Part shown: positions 26,449 through 35,408 of the stretch, piece after piece
Numbering within the stretch: position 1 is the stretch's first letter
Layout of the letters: each line of letters begins with the position of its first letter
The notes under the pieces: generated by a model
The model's input: only the letters and a program-made list of their open reading frames with translations
The model's database searches: none
Told to the model about the DNA's origin: nothing
Assembly: GCA_964635975.1 (NCBI GenBank)
Contig: CAZWPO010000004.1
Span: forward strand, 72,083 to 136,082
Length of the DNA stretch: 64,000 nt
DNA from: UBA5314 sp964635975
GTDB taxonomy: Bacteria; Bacillota; Syntrophomonadia; Syntrophomonadales; Syntrophomonadaceae
Direction: 5' to 3'
Made by a program: the position numbers and the translations under genes

Positions 26449-27144
26449 ATGAGCATTTTTTCAGGCCTTACAGGCAAAAACCAAATTGAATTTAGAATTG
26501 GATTCTGGTCCTCCCTTCTGACAGGCATTCTAAACCTCTGGTACTTTATCGCATTTACCCTGTATCAGACAATTCTCTATGCTCCCTGGAGCGGTATTGA
26601 TGCCTATGCTTACTCCTTTCAGCCAATGCCGCTTTTAGCATGGGTAATTCCCTGCTTTTTACTTACACTGGCATTTTTAGTTATGGTAAGTTCAGTTCAC
26701 GCACAGGTAGAAGCAGACAGCAGAATCTGGAGTCTTCTGGCCTTAGTATTTGCGGCAATTTACACTACTATATTAAGCACCAGCTACTATATCCAGATGA
26801 CCGTAGTCCGATATAACCTTATCCATCAAAGGACAGACGGGATATCGTTATGGCTCTATGCAAATTACTATCCCTATTCAATACCCGGGGCCTTAGAGGG
26901 GATCGGCTATTTATTTATGTGTTTATCATTCTTAAGTGTTTCAAGGGTTTTCGGCCAGGAGAAACTTGAGCGTTGGATATCCTGGCTTTTTACTGCCTCT
27001 GGCATATCCGGATTACTTGTTTTTACAAATCTGCTTTATGAACTGCCCCTTATCTTTGTATTAATAGATGTGGGTATCGCGGGCATACTCCTTACTGTCG
27101 GGCCGATATTACTGGCAGTATTATTTAGGAAAAAAGCAGTCTGA
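26449..27144 (+). CDS. Six-span integral membrane protein
   Basis: Protein of 231 residues. The ATG at 26449 has TTGGAG six bases before it; a frame extension to the TTG at 26437 would destroy that site. About six hydrophobic spans alternate with short loops; a conserved-looking loop YYIQMTVVRYNLIHQRTDG lies near residue 120. The layout suggests a DUF4386-like or similar membrane family, but this was not recognised with confidence. No neighbour is co-transcribed. The stop is followed by a weak GGGG/CCCC hairpin with a T run. Confidence 0.6.
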   Translation: MSIFSGLTGKNQIEFRIGFWSSLLTGILNLWYFIAFTLYQTILYAPWSGIDAYAYSFQPMPLLAWVIPCFLLTLAFLVMVSSVHAQVEADSRIWSLLALVFAAIYTTILSTSYYIQMTVVRYNLIHQRTDGISLWLYANYYPYSIPGALEGIGYLFMCLSFLSVSRVFGQEKLERWISWLFTASGISGLLVFTNLLYELPLIFVLIDVGIAGILLTVGPILLAVLFRKKAV

Positions 27145-27237
27145 TGCTGCCGTCAGCTCGAGGGGATTTTTTTAACCCCCGCTGCATTAAACTAATATTT
27201 TAAGCGGAGGTTTACACTACTGTTTATCAATACAAAG

Positions 27238-27597
27238 CTATTTACTTAAAGTGCCGACCTTGTTCAATCTATTTAAATCCTCCATACCTTTACCGGACTG
27301 GTGCGGTGATACGCTCATAAGTGCAGTAACATCGGTTCCAGCCACACATTGAGGGCAGTCTTTGTGAACACCATTCACAAAATCTCTTGAGCTGCTTACA
27401 TCATAGACAATACCGCCGGCAGCAATATATGCCGGGCTGCCATTTTTCCCATTGTATTTCGCCAATTCTTCTACGGTGAATACCTTTTGAGTTGTGCTTT
27501 GAGTTGTGCTTTGAGTTGTGCTTTGAGTCGAGCTGCAGCCAGCGACCATACTCAGCACCAGCAACAATACTAAGGCAACTGCAAATTTCTTCCTCAT
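27238..27597 (-). CDS. Cytochrome b5-like heme/steroid-binding lipoprotein
   Basis: Protein of 119 residues. GGAGG precedes the ATG at 27597. Lipoprotein signal with lipobox VAGC, a short linker made of a tandem TTQS repeat, then a cytochrome b5-like domain: FTVEELAKYNGKNGSPAYIAAGGIVYDVSSSRDFVNGVH. Such small anaerobe proteins resemble the membrane-associated progesterone receptor fold. The His of NGVH and a second one (SPHQSG) could bind heme. It is probably an outside-facing redox or heme-binding protein. Confidence 0.8.
   Translation of the reverse strand: MRKKFAVALVLLLVLSMVAGCSSTQSTTQSTTQSTTQKVFTVEELAKYNGKNGSPAYIAAGGIVYDVSSSRDFVNGVHKDCPQCVAGTDVTALMSVSPHQSGKGMEDLNRLNKVGTLSK
27485..27533. 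repeat. 12-bp coding microsatellite
   Basis: GAGTTGTGCTTT is repeated about four times in tandem and encodes the TTQS linker of the cytochrome b5-like lipoprotein. A change in copy number would keep frame and alter only linker length. Confidence 0.9.
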
Positions 27598-27857
27598 ATC
27601 ATCTTCCTCCCATTCTTTTTCAGGCATGCTATATTCTTCTTAATTGGTATTACAATAACCTTTATAAATGCTTATAATTTTCATGTTAAAAAAGTAAGAA
27701 GCGACACGGAGAATTTCCGGAAGTCTACATCCTGCTTATACTCCTGCGGCCGGGAAAATCTGTATCCCATTGATTCTTATGCTCTAATGAAGGAAAGATT
27801 AGATCAAAACCGAAAACTTTCAAAAGATGAAACAATAAACTGGAGGGCTAATAGCTG

Positions 27858-28664
27858 ATGAATGAAGCCATTATCCAATATATTCAAGAATATGTGAAAT
27901 CATACCCCGCTGAAAAGGACACCCGTACTCGTTGGCAAAAACCGCTGGTGGCCTTTGCCCACGCCGCTGACCCTTTATTTAATAATCTGAAACAGCAGGT
28001 ATCCCCTTCCCACCTGCTGCCCACGGATTTGCTGTCGGCAGCCAGGAGCGTTATTTGCTACTTTCTGCCCTTTAGCCGCGACATAGCGCGAAGCAACGGA
28101 GCGGGAGAATTCTGCTCCCATCCATGGGCCTTAGCCTATTTAGAGACTAACCAGTTGATCAATGACCTAAATGATTACCTAAAGGATCAATTGGGGAAAC
28201 TTGGGCATGTTGTCGCAGCCACACCCGCAACCCACAATTTTAATACGGAGACCCTGATAAGCGACTGGTCGCACCGGCATATAGCAGTAATTGCTGGTCT
28301 TGGCCAGATGGGGTTAAACCGTATGCTGATTACGAATAAAGGAAGCTGCGGACGTCTGGGCAGTTTGGTCACCACACTGGCTCTTGAGCCTACCCCGAGC
28401 AGCGAAAAACCTGCCTGCCTTTATTATTACGACCAGAGTTGTAGAAAATGTCTGAAAAATTGCCCCAGTCAGGCCCTGCAGGAGGATTCTTTCGATCGCC
28501 ACCGCTGTTATGAGCATCTGCTGAAAAATGCAGAAGTCTATCGGGAGATAGGGTGGGTAGACGCATGTGGAAAATGCCTCTCCCGGATTCCCTGTTCCTT
28601 TACTAATCCCGTAAAAAAAGTACCCGGTTATGACAACCCGGCTTGTGTTCCTGAAAGTAAATAG
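27858..28664 (+). CDS. QueG-like double-cluster iron-sulfur protein
   Basis: Protein of 268 residues. The C-terminal half carries CRKCLKNCPSQAL (about 195-207) and CYEH...CGKCLSRIPC (about 218-255), a ferredoxin arrangement as in epoxyqueuosine reductase. The middle (GLGQMGLNRMLITNKGSCGRLGSLVTTLAL) matches the cobalamin/Fe-S contact region of that family (typically GxxGKN). It is shorter than true QueG and lacks its HEAT-like tail, so it belongs to the QueG-like paralogues of anaerobes, function unknown. GGAGGG precedes the ATG. Confidence 0.8.
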   Translation: MNEAIIQYIQEYVKSYPAEKDTRTRWQKPLVAFAHAADPLFNNLKQQVSPSHLLPTDLLSAARSVICYFLPFSRDIARSNGAGEFCSHPWALAYLETNQLINDLNDYLKDQLGKLGHVVAATPATHNFNTETLISDWSHRHIAVIAGLGQMGLNRMLITNKGSCGRLGSLVTTLALEPTPSSEKPACLYYYDQSCRKCLKNCPSQALQEDSFDRHRCYEHLLKNAEVYREIGWVDACGKCLSRIPCSFTNPVKKVPGYDNPACVPESK

Positions 28665-28684
28665 TACAAGTTACCATCCCCTTA

Positions 28685-29692
28685 TTACCGGGCGGCAGGA
28701 TCATCAGTAACCGTGATTTTTACCGCAAAGGTTTGAACCGGTTGTACAGATTCCCAAGGCCTGGCGCAGGTCAGCTTCAGCTCGGTGCTGCCGGGACGCA
28801 ATGCCTTAAACACCCAGTAATCGGTTCCACCCTGACCGACTACTGGAGGATCGCTCTGAAGCGGAGAAGAATAATAGGAGTCGGATAGTAGAATAATGTT
28901 ATGATCAAAATCCCTGCTTAGCATCCATTGAAAGCCGGTAGTCGGGTTGGATTCCAAACCCAGCGTAAAAGTCCCATAGGCTTGAATAGTATATTCATTG
29001 CCGTTATAGCTTTCCCCGATATAGTTCTCTGTGCTAACCGGCGCGTTCTCGATCACGTTCAAGCAGTTTTTCAGGATCTGCGCCAATTCAGCACGATTGA
29101 GGGAATCAGCCGGGCGAAACTTCTGCCCATCACCCCGCATGATACCTGTGCTGTCGACAAAAGCGACAGCGTTCAGCTCTTCGGAAGAAAGAGCACTCAA
29201 ATCACTGAAAATAGGCATTGCCATCATTGAGAGATCCATTTCTCTGGCAGCAAAACAACGCTTAATAGCCTGGGCAATTTCCAAACGGCTGATGGGCTGC
29301 TCCGGATAAAAATGATTACCGGGCGGGAATATCTCGTTGATGGCGCATATCATCGCCGCATGGGCGTACCAGGCATTATCGTCAATATCGTGATAGTAGC
29401 TGCTGGGCATGGGCTGTTTAATAAAGCGCTTTGATCCATAGCCAAGCTTAAAAACCCGCTCTAGTACCGATACGATTTGCGCGCGATTTACCAGCATGTC
29501 CGGAGCAAAAAGCCGCTGTCCCGGCTCGTTGCTGCCAATGCCCTGCATAAGCTCGCGCGATGTAATGTCTATAATCACTTGTTCTCCCCAATGACCTTGT
29601 ATATCTGCAAAGTCTTGATCTGCCGCAACTGTCCACGATGATGTAGTCATCAGAAGTCCGCTTAAAACCAGCACTAGCAATTTTCTCCGCAT
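28685..29692 (-). CDS. SLH-anchored chagasin-family (I42) protease inhibitor
   Basis: Protein of 335 residues; ATG at 29692 follows GAGAGGAAG. Signal peptide (LLVLVLSGLLMTTSSWTVAA), then three S-layer homology repeats (about 25-210; first DIQGHWGEQVIIDI, last FVDSTGIMRGDGQKFRPADSLNRAELAQIL). The C-terminal about 105 residues have all three inhibitor loops of family I42: NPTTGFQW, GQGGTDYWVF and RPWES. The protein should sit in the S-layer or on secondary wall polymer and inhibit papain-like cysteine proteases. No target protease is nearby. Confidence 0.88.
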   Translation of the reverse strand: MRRKLLVLVLSGLLMTTSSWTVAADQDFADIQGHWGEQVIIDITSRELMQGIGSNEPGQRLFAPDMLVNRAQIVSVLERVFKLGYGSKRFIKQPMPSSYYHDIDDNAWYAHAAMICAINEIFPPGNHFYPEQPISRLEIAQAIKRCFAAREMDLSMMAMPIFSDLSALSSEELNAVAFVDSTGIMRGDGQKFRPADSLNRAELAQILKNCLNVIENAPVSTENYIGESYNGNEYTIQAYGTFTLGLESNPTTGFQWMLSRDFDHNIILLSDSYYSSPLQSDPPVVGQGGTDYWVFKALRPGSTELKLTCARPWESVQPVQTFAVKITVTDDPAAR

Positions 29693-30203
29693 CCCGCTCT
29701 TCCTCTCGAACACTTTTTAACTATTTATATTACGGAGTTTGCCGGCTCTTCTTTCATTTTTTATTTAGGATAAAGACGTTCTCCCTGAATAGTTTAATAA
29801 ATATCCACGGGCTCAGCTTCCCTTCAAATACCTTAGGCGATACATGCCTTAGAAATCGGCAGCATATCAATTTGACTCCATACAAAATTTTCCTATATTA
29901 TTGTTTTAGTTTGAAAAAAATGAGGGTCCATAGTTACATCCTACATCCGGCCAGGCTGCACTCCTATCTAAATACCCCAGATATCATTCTTACTGATCTG
30001 CATTCTATATGAAATCCACAACGTTTTAATACATCGCTATAGTATTTTTTGTCATTATAGAAAATGTTGCTTATTTTTGATTATTTATGGTAAGTAAGTA
30101 TGATATTATCATCTTCTGTTCTCGATAGATTTATAAAGAGGAAAAGAAATCGCTTCGAATTTTATTAGGGTAGATCCAAAAAAAGTATGGAGGGGTAGTA
30201 ATT
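29693..30203. other. 510-bp divergent spacer
   Basis: AT-rich, no gene supported. It lies between divergent genes, so must contain both promoters. TTGCTT at about 30070 and TATGAT at about 30098 are the best minus-35/minus-10-like elements seen for the CheX-receiver gene, but their spacing is not ideal. Confidence 0.35.
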
Positions 30204-31022
30204 ATGGAGGAAAGATACATCAAGTGTTTTATGGAATCAGCCCTTAAGACACTGCCTATGTTCCTGGGCAAGGATAATCTCCCGACAGGACTGAATGTAG
30301 AAACATTACAGAGCCTGCCCCAGGGCTTTACTATGCATATTATTGTGGGTATTACCGGCGATATGTTTGGAAATCTCATACTCTCCATAAGTGAAGAATC
30401 CAGCTTGCGCCTGGCCAGCGCCATGATGGGCTGCGAAATCCTGGATAGGCACAGTGAAATATCTTTTAGCGCTATTAAGGAGATAATCAATATCTGCGCG
30501 GGCGGGGGAGCAACCCGGCTTTACGAACTGGGAAAGCAGATCGATGTAACCCCTCCCACTATCATTACGGGAGATTCCGTTAATGTACAGCTTACCTTTC
30601 CATTGGAATGTATTACTTTCATTTTAAAAGAATTTGATTTCCACATCAGCATCTCGCTGCAAGAGCGCAAGCCGCGCAGTGTCCTAATCGTTGACGACAG
30701 TCAGCTGTTAAGAAACAGCGCCACCAATGTCTTGCAAATGGCCGGTTTTCGTGTTGTGGGAAGCTGCGATAGTGGCGAACAATGTCTTGCCTACCTGGAA
30801 AAGCTGGTGCCCGACATCGTCCTGCTGGATATAGAAATGCCCGGCATGAGCGGCATCGATGTATTAAAGCATATTCGCGCCAGGGCGATTCCGACTAAAG
30901 TCGTGATATTCACTGTTGTGGGCAATGAAGCAACCGTTCAGAAAGCTACGGCTTTAGGGGTTGATGGATATATGTTGAAACCTCTAAGCGTCGGATTGCT
31001 GAGAGTACTCAAAAACCTCTAA
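30204..31022 (+). CDS. CheX-like phosphatase fused to a receiver domain
   Basis: Protein of 272 residues. Residues about 1-150 form a CheX/CheC-type domain with the Glu-x-x-Asn catalytic pattern at Glu93-Ile-Ile-Asn96, followed by ICAGGGATRL. Residues about 157-272 form a complete response-regulator receiver: Asp164/Asp165, phosphoacceptor Asp209, Thr237 and Lys259 are all in place. CheX dephosphorylates CheY-like receivers, so this chain may dephosphorylate its own receiver or a partner's. No output domain and no chemotaxis genes are near. GGAGGGG precedes the ATG. Confidence 0.85.
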   Translation: MEERYIKCFMESALKTLPMFLGKDNLPTGLNVETLQSLPQGFTMHIIVGITGDMFGNLILSISEESSLRLASAMMGCEILDRHSEISFSAIKEIINICAGGGATRLYELGKQIDVTPPTIITGDSVNVQLTFPLECITFILKEFDFHISISLQERKPRSVLIVDDSQLLRNSATNVLQMAGFRVVGSCDSGEQCLAYLEKLVPDIVLLDIEMPGMSGIDVLKHIRARAIPTKVVIFTVVGNEATVQKATALGVDGYMLKPLSVGLLRVLKNL

Positions 31023-31049
31023 CCGCTGGTTCCCATCATTACCCATGCA

Positions 31050-31517
31050 TCAGATATTTAGAACATCAGGTGAAAATTTGGTATCCCTGATAAATGTCCC
31101 CCTACCCTGGGCAATCAGCTTTCTCTCATGATCAAATAGACTGCATTCAATTACCCTTATAGTTCGGCCTGGATGCGTGACCCGGCCTTCGGCGGTAATT
31201 TCCTTTTTCTCAAATGCCGGACCTATGTAATTCAGGTTCATCTCGACCGTTCTATAGGGCTTGCCGTCAATGGTTGAAGCTGCCGCACCCATAACTGAAT
31301 CAGCCAGCGCGCTGATTATTCCGCCGTGCACCCGTCCTCCCGGGGTTGAATATTCCGGTTTGGGGATCATTTTCATGCCGGCCAGCCCTTTGCCAAGGTA
31401 GCTCAGCTTTAATTCCATTGTCTCATTAAAAACAATAGCCTCCCCAACCTTGAGCATATGCTCGAAGATACTCTTTCTTAGACCACGGTTTTCAGTCGCT
31501 TCTCCGTTCAAATCCAA
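31050..31517 (-). CDS. PaaI-type hotdog thioesterase
   Basis: Protein of 155 residues of the hotdog fold. The motif RVHGGIISALADSVMGAAA holds the HGG-x-x-x-x-x-x-D catalytic signature of PaaI-like acyl-CoA thioesterases. It should hydrolyse an aromatic or medium-chain acyl-CoA. It converges with the CheX-receiver gene 27 bp away with no clear terminator between. Its N-terminus is basic and polar (MDLNGEATENRGLRKS) with no export signal. Confidence 0.85.
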   Translation of the reverse strand: MDLNGEATENRGLRKSIFEHMLKVGEAIVFNETMELKLSYLGKGLAGMKMIPKPEYSTPGGRVHGGIISALADSVMGAAASTIDGKPYRTVEMNLNYIGPAFEKKEITAEGRVTHPGRTIRVIECSLFDHERKLIAQGRGTFIRDTKFSPDVLNI

Positions 31518-31734
31518 GTCCTCCTCCAGATCTTATCTATATATACAATTCCTCATAGAATAATGGCGCACATATATGGGGAATCAGCCACAAGCCAATA
31601 TCCATATATTCAAAATTCCTTTTTAAGAATTGCTTTTCCTGCCTAGATAATTTTCCGACAACTTCCTAAACGCCGTTGCAATGTAATCTATTTTCTTTTC
31701 TTGGTATTGTCTCATGTTATGGTATGTTTAAGGC

Positions 31735-31862
31735 ATAGCTCTTTGGCAAGCGAGTAGGACAGGCAGATCCTTAATTAGATTCTAGTCTACTTTAGGGTAC
31801 TCGACTCTTTTGCTCGCTCTGCCAGGGTGTCAAAGAAGTTGACACCCTGGCAGCCCTTAGAT
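31735..31862 (-). repeat. Dispersed hairpin repeat, copy B (inverted)
   Basis: Holds TTTTGCTCGCTCTGCC, the complement of the GGCAG(A/G)GCGAGCAAAA motif of copy A. A perfect 12-bp hairpin CCAGGGTGTCAA-AGAAG-TTGACACCCTGG follows it. Just upstream is an imperfect dyad around TAGTCTACT. It lies directly after the stop of the MerR gene and may double as its terminator. Confidence 0.75.
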
Positions 31863-31867
31863 CGGCC

Positions 31868-32668
31868 TTATTGTTTTTTAATAGGAAAATAGATCTCCGT
31901 TACAAACTCATCCTCAGAAACATTATCTTGATAACCCTTTACATATTTTTCATAGGGGGGTGCTGATATAGCATAGCCCTCTTTCTCTGTCCATTCCATT
32001 AATGCAGCATAAATTTCAGTAAAATCATCATATCTACCGACATGGATTGCATAACAGCATAGTCCACCCTCCAGCGTGCGGATATGAGAGTCTTCTTCCC
32101 CTGCGACCTCTACCCCTATCTCCACATCAAAATGTTCAGGATTGTGTTCCTCGCTGTGATAGATTGACAGGCATGGCCCTTTAACTTGAATACCGTTCTT
32201 GTATATTCCCGAAAACAATTCATTAAAAAAATCGTTAAAATCATTCATACCGATATATTTACGCAGGCTGTATATCTGGATGGGTTGAGTTTCTATCAAA
32301 TTTACAGCTATATTCTTTGACATAATATCAATGCTCCTTTCAATTTTTTCAATATCCTGTTCCATCTGGCGCAGGATGTAATCTTGCCTATCGAGCTGCT
32401 TCAGTATTGCCTCCCGTTTTAGACGGATACAGTTGGCAAGATAAGCACTATCTTTTCTAGCTATTATCATGGCAATTTCGGGAAGAGAAAATTGATAAAG
32501 TTTCAGGCGTGAGATTAGCAGCACATTCTTGAGCTGAGTAGTCTCGTAGTAGCGATAACCGGTCTCATTGTTGACTTGCATGGGTTTTAAGAGCCCGATT
32601 TCATCATAATAACGCAGTGTCTTAGTAGACACCCGGCATATTTTAGAGAATTCTCCAATAGTAAGCAT
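31868..32668 (-). CDS. MerR-family regulator with GyrI-like effector domain
   Basis: Protein of 266 residues. The start MLTIGEFSKICRVSTKTLRYYDEIGLLKP is a classic MerR winged helix; GGGGAGG precedes that ATG at 32668. A dimerisation helix (about 80-110) leads to a GyrI-like/AraC-effector-binding domain (about 115-266, ending SEDEFVTEIYFPIKK), as in BmrR and related multidrug-sensing regulators. It probably senses a small organic ligand. No transporter lies beside it, so its target is unclear. Confidence 0.88.
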   Translation of the reverse strand: MLTIGEFSKICRVSTKTLRYYDEIGLLKPMQVNNETGYRYYETTQLKNVLLISRLKLYQFSLPEIAMIIARKDSAYLANCIRLKREAILKQLDRQDYILRQMEQDIEKIERSIDIMSKNIAVNLIETQPIQIYSLRKYIGMNDFNDFFNELFSGIYKNGIQVKGPCLSIYHSEEHNPEHFDVEIGVEVAGEEDSHIRTLEGGLCCYAIHVGRYDDFTEIYAALMEWTEKEGYAISAPPYEKYVKGYQDNVSEDEFVTEIYFPIKKQ

Positions 32669-33127
32669 TCCGTTCCTCCCCATTCTAGATTGAACATGTT
32701 CTGTACTCAGTATAGAAGTTCCAGCTACAGGAAGGTCAACAGCTATTTAATACTAAATATCCAACGTTAATATCTCCTTATTGTATGGCAAAAGCCTTGC
32801 AAGGGTATATGGGGACAAAAACCCCTCTCTCTGCTGACGCATTGTCCGGTGTCAGGTCGAAGGAATTTCCGGATGTTTTTTAAGATATTTCCCAGCTACC
32901 TGATCTCCGAATTTCTATGTTACTAGAAGCATGAGTGTGCCATAGCGGCAAACTCATGCTTCTAAATGGCTCAGTCTTATTATCGGTGATGATAAGAAGG
33001 GCGGGCTTTGCGTATGGAAATTGGAATATGCCTATCTAGCTGCTAACTATCAATCAGAATAATAGGGGGGCAGACAGCTGATAGTTGTCTGCCCCCTGTT
33101 CTTGTAGGTACTTTATTGAAGCTGCTT
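32669..33127. other. Spacer with two hairpins
   Basis: No gene supported. An 11-bp perfect dyad GAAGCATGAGT / ACTCATGCTTC lies at 32926-32962. The segment 32815-32870 holds GGGGACAAAAACCCC and TGCTGACGCATTGTCC, which resemble pieces of the GTCCCC-type intergenic repeat. Confidence 0.5.
33065..33097 (-). terminator. Terminator after the PadR-linked membrane gene
   Basis: Stem GGGGGGCAGAC / GTCTGCCCCC with a 10-base loop, about 30 bp past the stop at 33128. The minus strand continues CTATTATTCTG. Confidence 0.65.
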
Positions 33128-34483
33128 CTAATAGAACCTGAAAAGGATTGGGAATATAAATGCGACCAATGCTGTCCAGAAGAAATAAACGTAAAGATAA
33201 TTTGTCTGCCATTTTTCCAGCCTTACGAAGTCGTACTTGCGCTTCAAATACCCGATATACAGCCAGGCCAATCCTGCCAGATTGCCCAGTAAAGCCAGGT
33301 TTTCTCCTAGTGCGGCAACCTTGTTAGGGGTAATGCCAAAGGCCGAAAGCCGGAAGAGTATGGCTGATAAAGCCACCCCGTCAATAACCAGTGCAGTAAT
33401 AATCAAAACCAGATTCAGGTAGTCAAACAGGTTGGCAGGTTGATTGATGTCTCGAGCCGAAATCACATACAATACCAGGCCCAAAATCATCGCCAGCATA
33501 AAATCGAAGGCAATTAAAAATTCTCTCTCCATAAAAGGACTTTTACCGGTTGTGACCATTACAACCAGGAAGCAGATCATCGTTATCAAAAATAGAGGAC
33601 TGAATATTTTGGCTAAAATAGGAGCAAAATTTTCAACTACGCTTTTCTTGGCCTCAACTAAATACATAGTAATCATTGCCGCCGCACAGCCGCCATAAAT
33701 AAAATAGTAATTCTCCAGGAATTGGCCCGCATCAACTTCTATAGATTCGAAAATAAGCGAAATAAACCCACCTAAAACAACGATACCTGCAAACACCAGT
33801 ACACCATAGATAAACGCTTCCCCGCTGAAGCGGATAAAGTTCATCCTTCCCGTGTGTTTTCGCCATTCCTTACCTATATACGCTGCCCCTATGACCAACC
33901 ATAAAAACATGGGGAGGTGCAGGCTGCTTAAGTAAGCAGTATGATGCGGTGAAAATGACGGGTAAAGATTGATAATAGAAGCTGCCACCGCGAATATCCC
34001 CATTATAACCAACCAGGTCTTCAAGTCAGCCTGCCTCTTGATAAGGAAGAAAGCCGCGATAAAAGGCAAAACAAATAAGCTCATGTTCTTTACATAGAAC
34101 AGCTCGGAACTCTGATCTTGAAGGTTTATTCCAAAAAACTCGGGGATCTTTATCATTGTGCCCGCGAGTAGTGCAAATAATACCACGAGAACAATATCTC
34201 GACGGTTTTGCACCCTGGTTTTCAGGTCAAAAGGGTCCAGTAAAAACTGACGCCATAATTTTTCGGTATTGACTTTAGCAAACTCATGGGCGATGGCATC
34301 CACATTGCCCAGGCGTTTTACACTGATCAAAAAAGCTTCGTCAGTTGCGAGTCCTACAGTCGTTAAGTCGTCAATCTCATCCCGCAGATGATTTTCCAGT
34401 TCGTTGATATCGTTTTCAGTAAGGTTGCCCCGTGCTCTTAAATGGTCACTCCAAGAGCGGATCTGTGCTTCCAAGTCAAACAT
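33128..34483 (-). CDS. Permease-prefix domain 1 membrane protein
   Basis: Protein of 451 residues. The N-terminal 75 residues (IRSWSDHLRARGNLTENDINELENHLRDEIDDLTTVGL, then ISVKRLGNVDAIAHEF) match the cytoplasmic helical 'permease prefix domain 1'. About ten membrane spans follow, resembling the DUF4153 type. It lies 20 bp after a PadR gene, the usual partner of prefix-domain proteins, and is surely co-regulated with it. The function is unknown; membrane stress or antimicrobial response is a plausible guess for PadR-prefix pairs. Confidence 0.75.
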   Translation of the reverse strand: MFDLEAQIRSWSDHLRARGNLTENDINELENHLRDEIDDLTTVGLATDEAFLISVKRLGNVDAIAHEFAKVNTEKLWRQFLLDPFDLKTRVQNRRDIVLVVLFALLAGTMIKIPEFFGINLQDQSSELFYVKNMSLFVLPFIAAFFLIKRQADLKTWLVIMGIFAVAASIINLYPSFSPHHTAYLSSLHLPMFLWLVIGAAYIGKEWRKHTGRMNFIRFSGEAFIYGVLVFAGIVVLGGFISLIFESIEVDAGQFLENYYFIYGGCAAAMITMYLVEAKKSVVENFAPILAKIFSPLFLITMICFLVVMVTTGKSPFMEREFLIAFDFMLAMILGLVLYVISARDINQPANLFDYLNLVLIITALVIDGVALSAILFRLSAFGITPNKVAALGENLALLGNLAGLAWLYIGYLKRKYDFVRLEKWQTNYLYVYFFWTALVAFIFPILFRFY

Positions 34484-34503
34484 GCTGACCCTCCTTAAGT
34501 CTT

Positions 34504-34830
34504 TTACTCGGTCCAGGTCTTAGCCAGAGCCGAAACGACTATTTCCCACTGCTTTTTCTGAAGTTGCAACTCCTCAAGGCCCCGCTCGCTAATCCGGTAA
34601 TATTTGCGCTGCCGCCCGGCCTCGGATTTCTGCCAGTAGGATTCAATAAACTTTTGTTCTTCCAGGCGGTGCAAAACCGGGTATAACATTCCTTCAGTCC
34701 ATACTATCTCATTCTCTGACATCTCTTTAACCCGTTTGATAATCGCATAGCCATAGCTGTCTCTCTCCTTTAAAATAGCCAAAATGAGAGGAGTTGCCGA
34801 AGCGGCAGTTAAATCTTTGGAAAAATTCAT
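34504..34830 (-). CDS. PadR-family repressor
   Basis: Protein of 108 residues: the compact PadR winged helix (PLILAILKERDSYGYAIIKRVKEMS, then LYPVLHRLEEQKFIESYW and RKYYRISERGLEELQLQK). GGGGGG precedes the ATG. It lies first in an operon with the permease-prefix membrane gene. Its promoter region carries two dyads typical of autoregulation. Confidence 0.9.
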   Translation of the reverse strand: MNFSKDLTAASATPLILAILKERDSYGYAIIKRVKEMSENEIVWTEGMLYPVLHRLEEQKFIESYWQKSEAGRQRKYYRISERGLEELQLQKKQWEIVVSALAKTWTE

Positions 34831-34842
34831 TGAATCCCCCCT

Positions 34843-34894
34843 CTATACCTAATACATCTATGTATACTGAAATTATACCTAGCAGCTCTAGGTA
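34843..34894. promoter_or_regulatory. Probable PadR operator with two dyads
   Basis: TACCTAG-CAGCT-CTAGGTA (34876-34894) and ATACATCTATGTAT (34852-34865) lie just upstream of the padR ribosome site. PadR proteins bind inverted repeats with ATGT/ACAT-like halves, so this is a likely autoregulatory site. Confidence 0.65.
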
Positions 34895-35057
34895 AGTCAA
34901 TAATTACTGGATGGAATTGATGGTAGCTACACGCCGACAGCCGTCTGCCAGTAATCAGGTTCCTTCGGGAAATGCCTGCCGGGACCGGGCAATATCCAGC
35001 CGAGAGACCAGAGATTAATAGGTTTTTTACGACTTTGTAAAAGAATCATAAAACTCT

Positions 35058-35100
35058 AAAGCACCGAAATGTTCGGAGTAATTCGATGCTTTACTTTTTT
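35058..35100 (+). terminator. Orphan terminator
   Basis: Stem AAAGCACCGAA / TTCGATGCTTT followed by ACTTTTTT. There is no intact plus-strand gene upstream, so it may be the relic of a lost gene. Confidence 0.55.
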
Positions 35101-35220
35101 GTTTCGCCGTCTCAAGAGTCCTGGAATCAGGATATATTAAATGCCCAAGTAACACAGGAAAGGAGTTGTTGATTTATAATTCCTTTTCCCTTTGCGCGGG
35201 TGGGCTATAAATTTATTAAA

Positions 35221-35325
35221 TGAATGTGGAAGCAAAAGGAACGTCCCCATGCTTCTGAAATGAATGTGGAAGCAAAAGGAACGTCCCCATGCTTCCCCAT
35301 GCTTCGCGCATGCTTCCGGATGGAC
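35221..35325. repeat. 40-bp direct repeat with GTCCCC core
   Basis: The unit TGAATGTGGAAGCAAAAGGA plus ACGTCCCCATGCTTC occurs at 35221 and 35261, followed by two shorter echoes of CATGCTTC. Within each unit GGAAGCA pairs with TGCTTC. It lies 80-180 bp before rsgA and belongs to the dispersed GTCCCC-type repeats. Confidence 0.8.
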
Positions 35326-35408
35326 AGGGCCGGTTTCCCTTTGTCAAACTTTGAAATTAAGCTATTATGGTTAGAGAAATATGATTTGATAGACGAGAAG
35401 GTTTTTTT

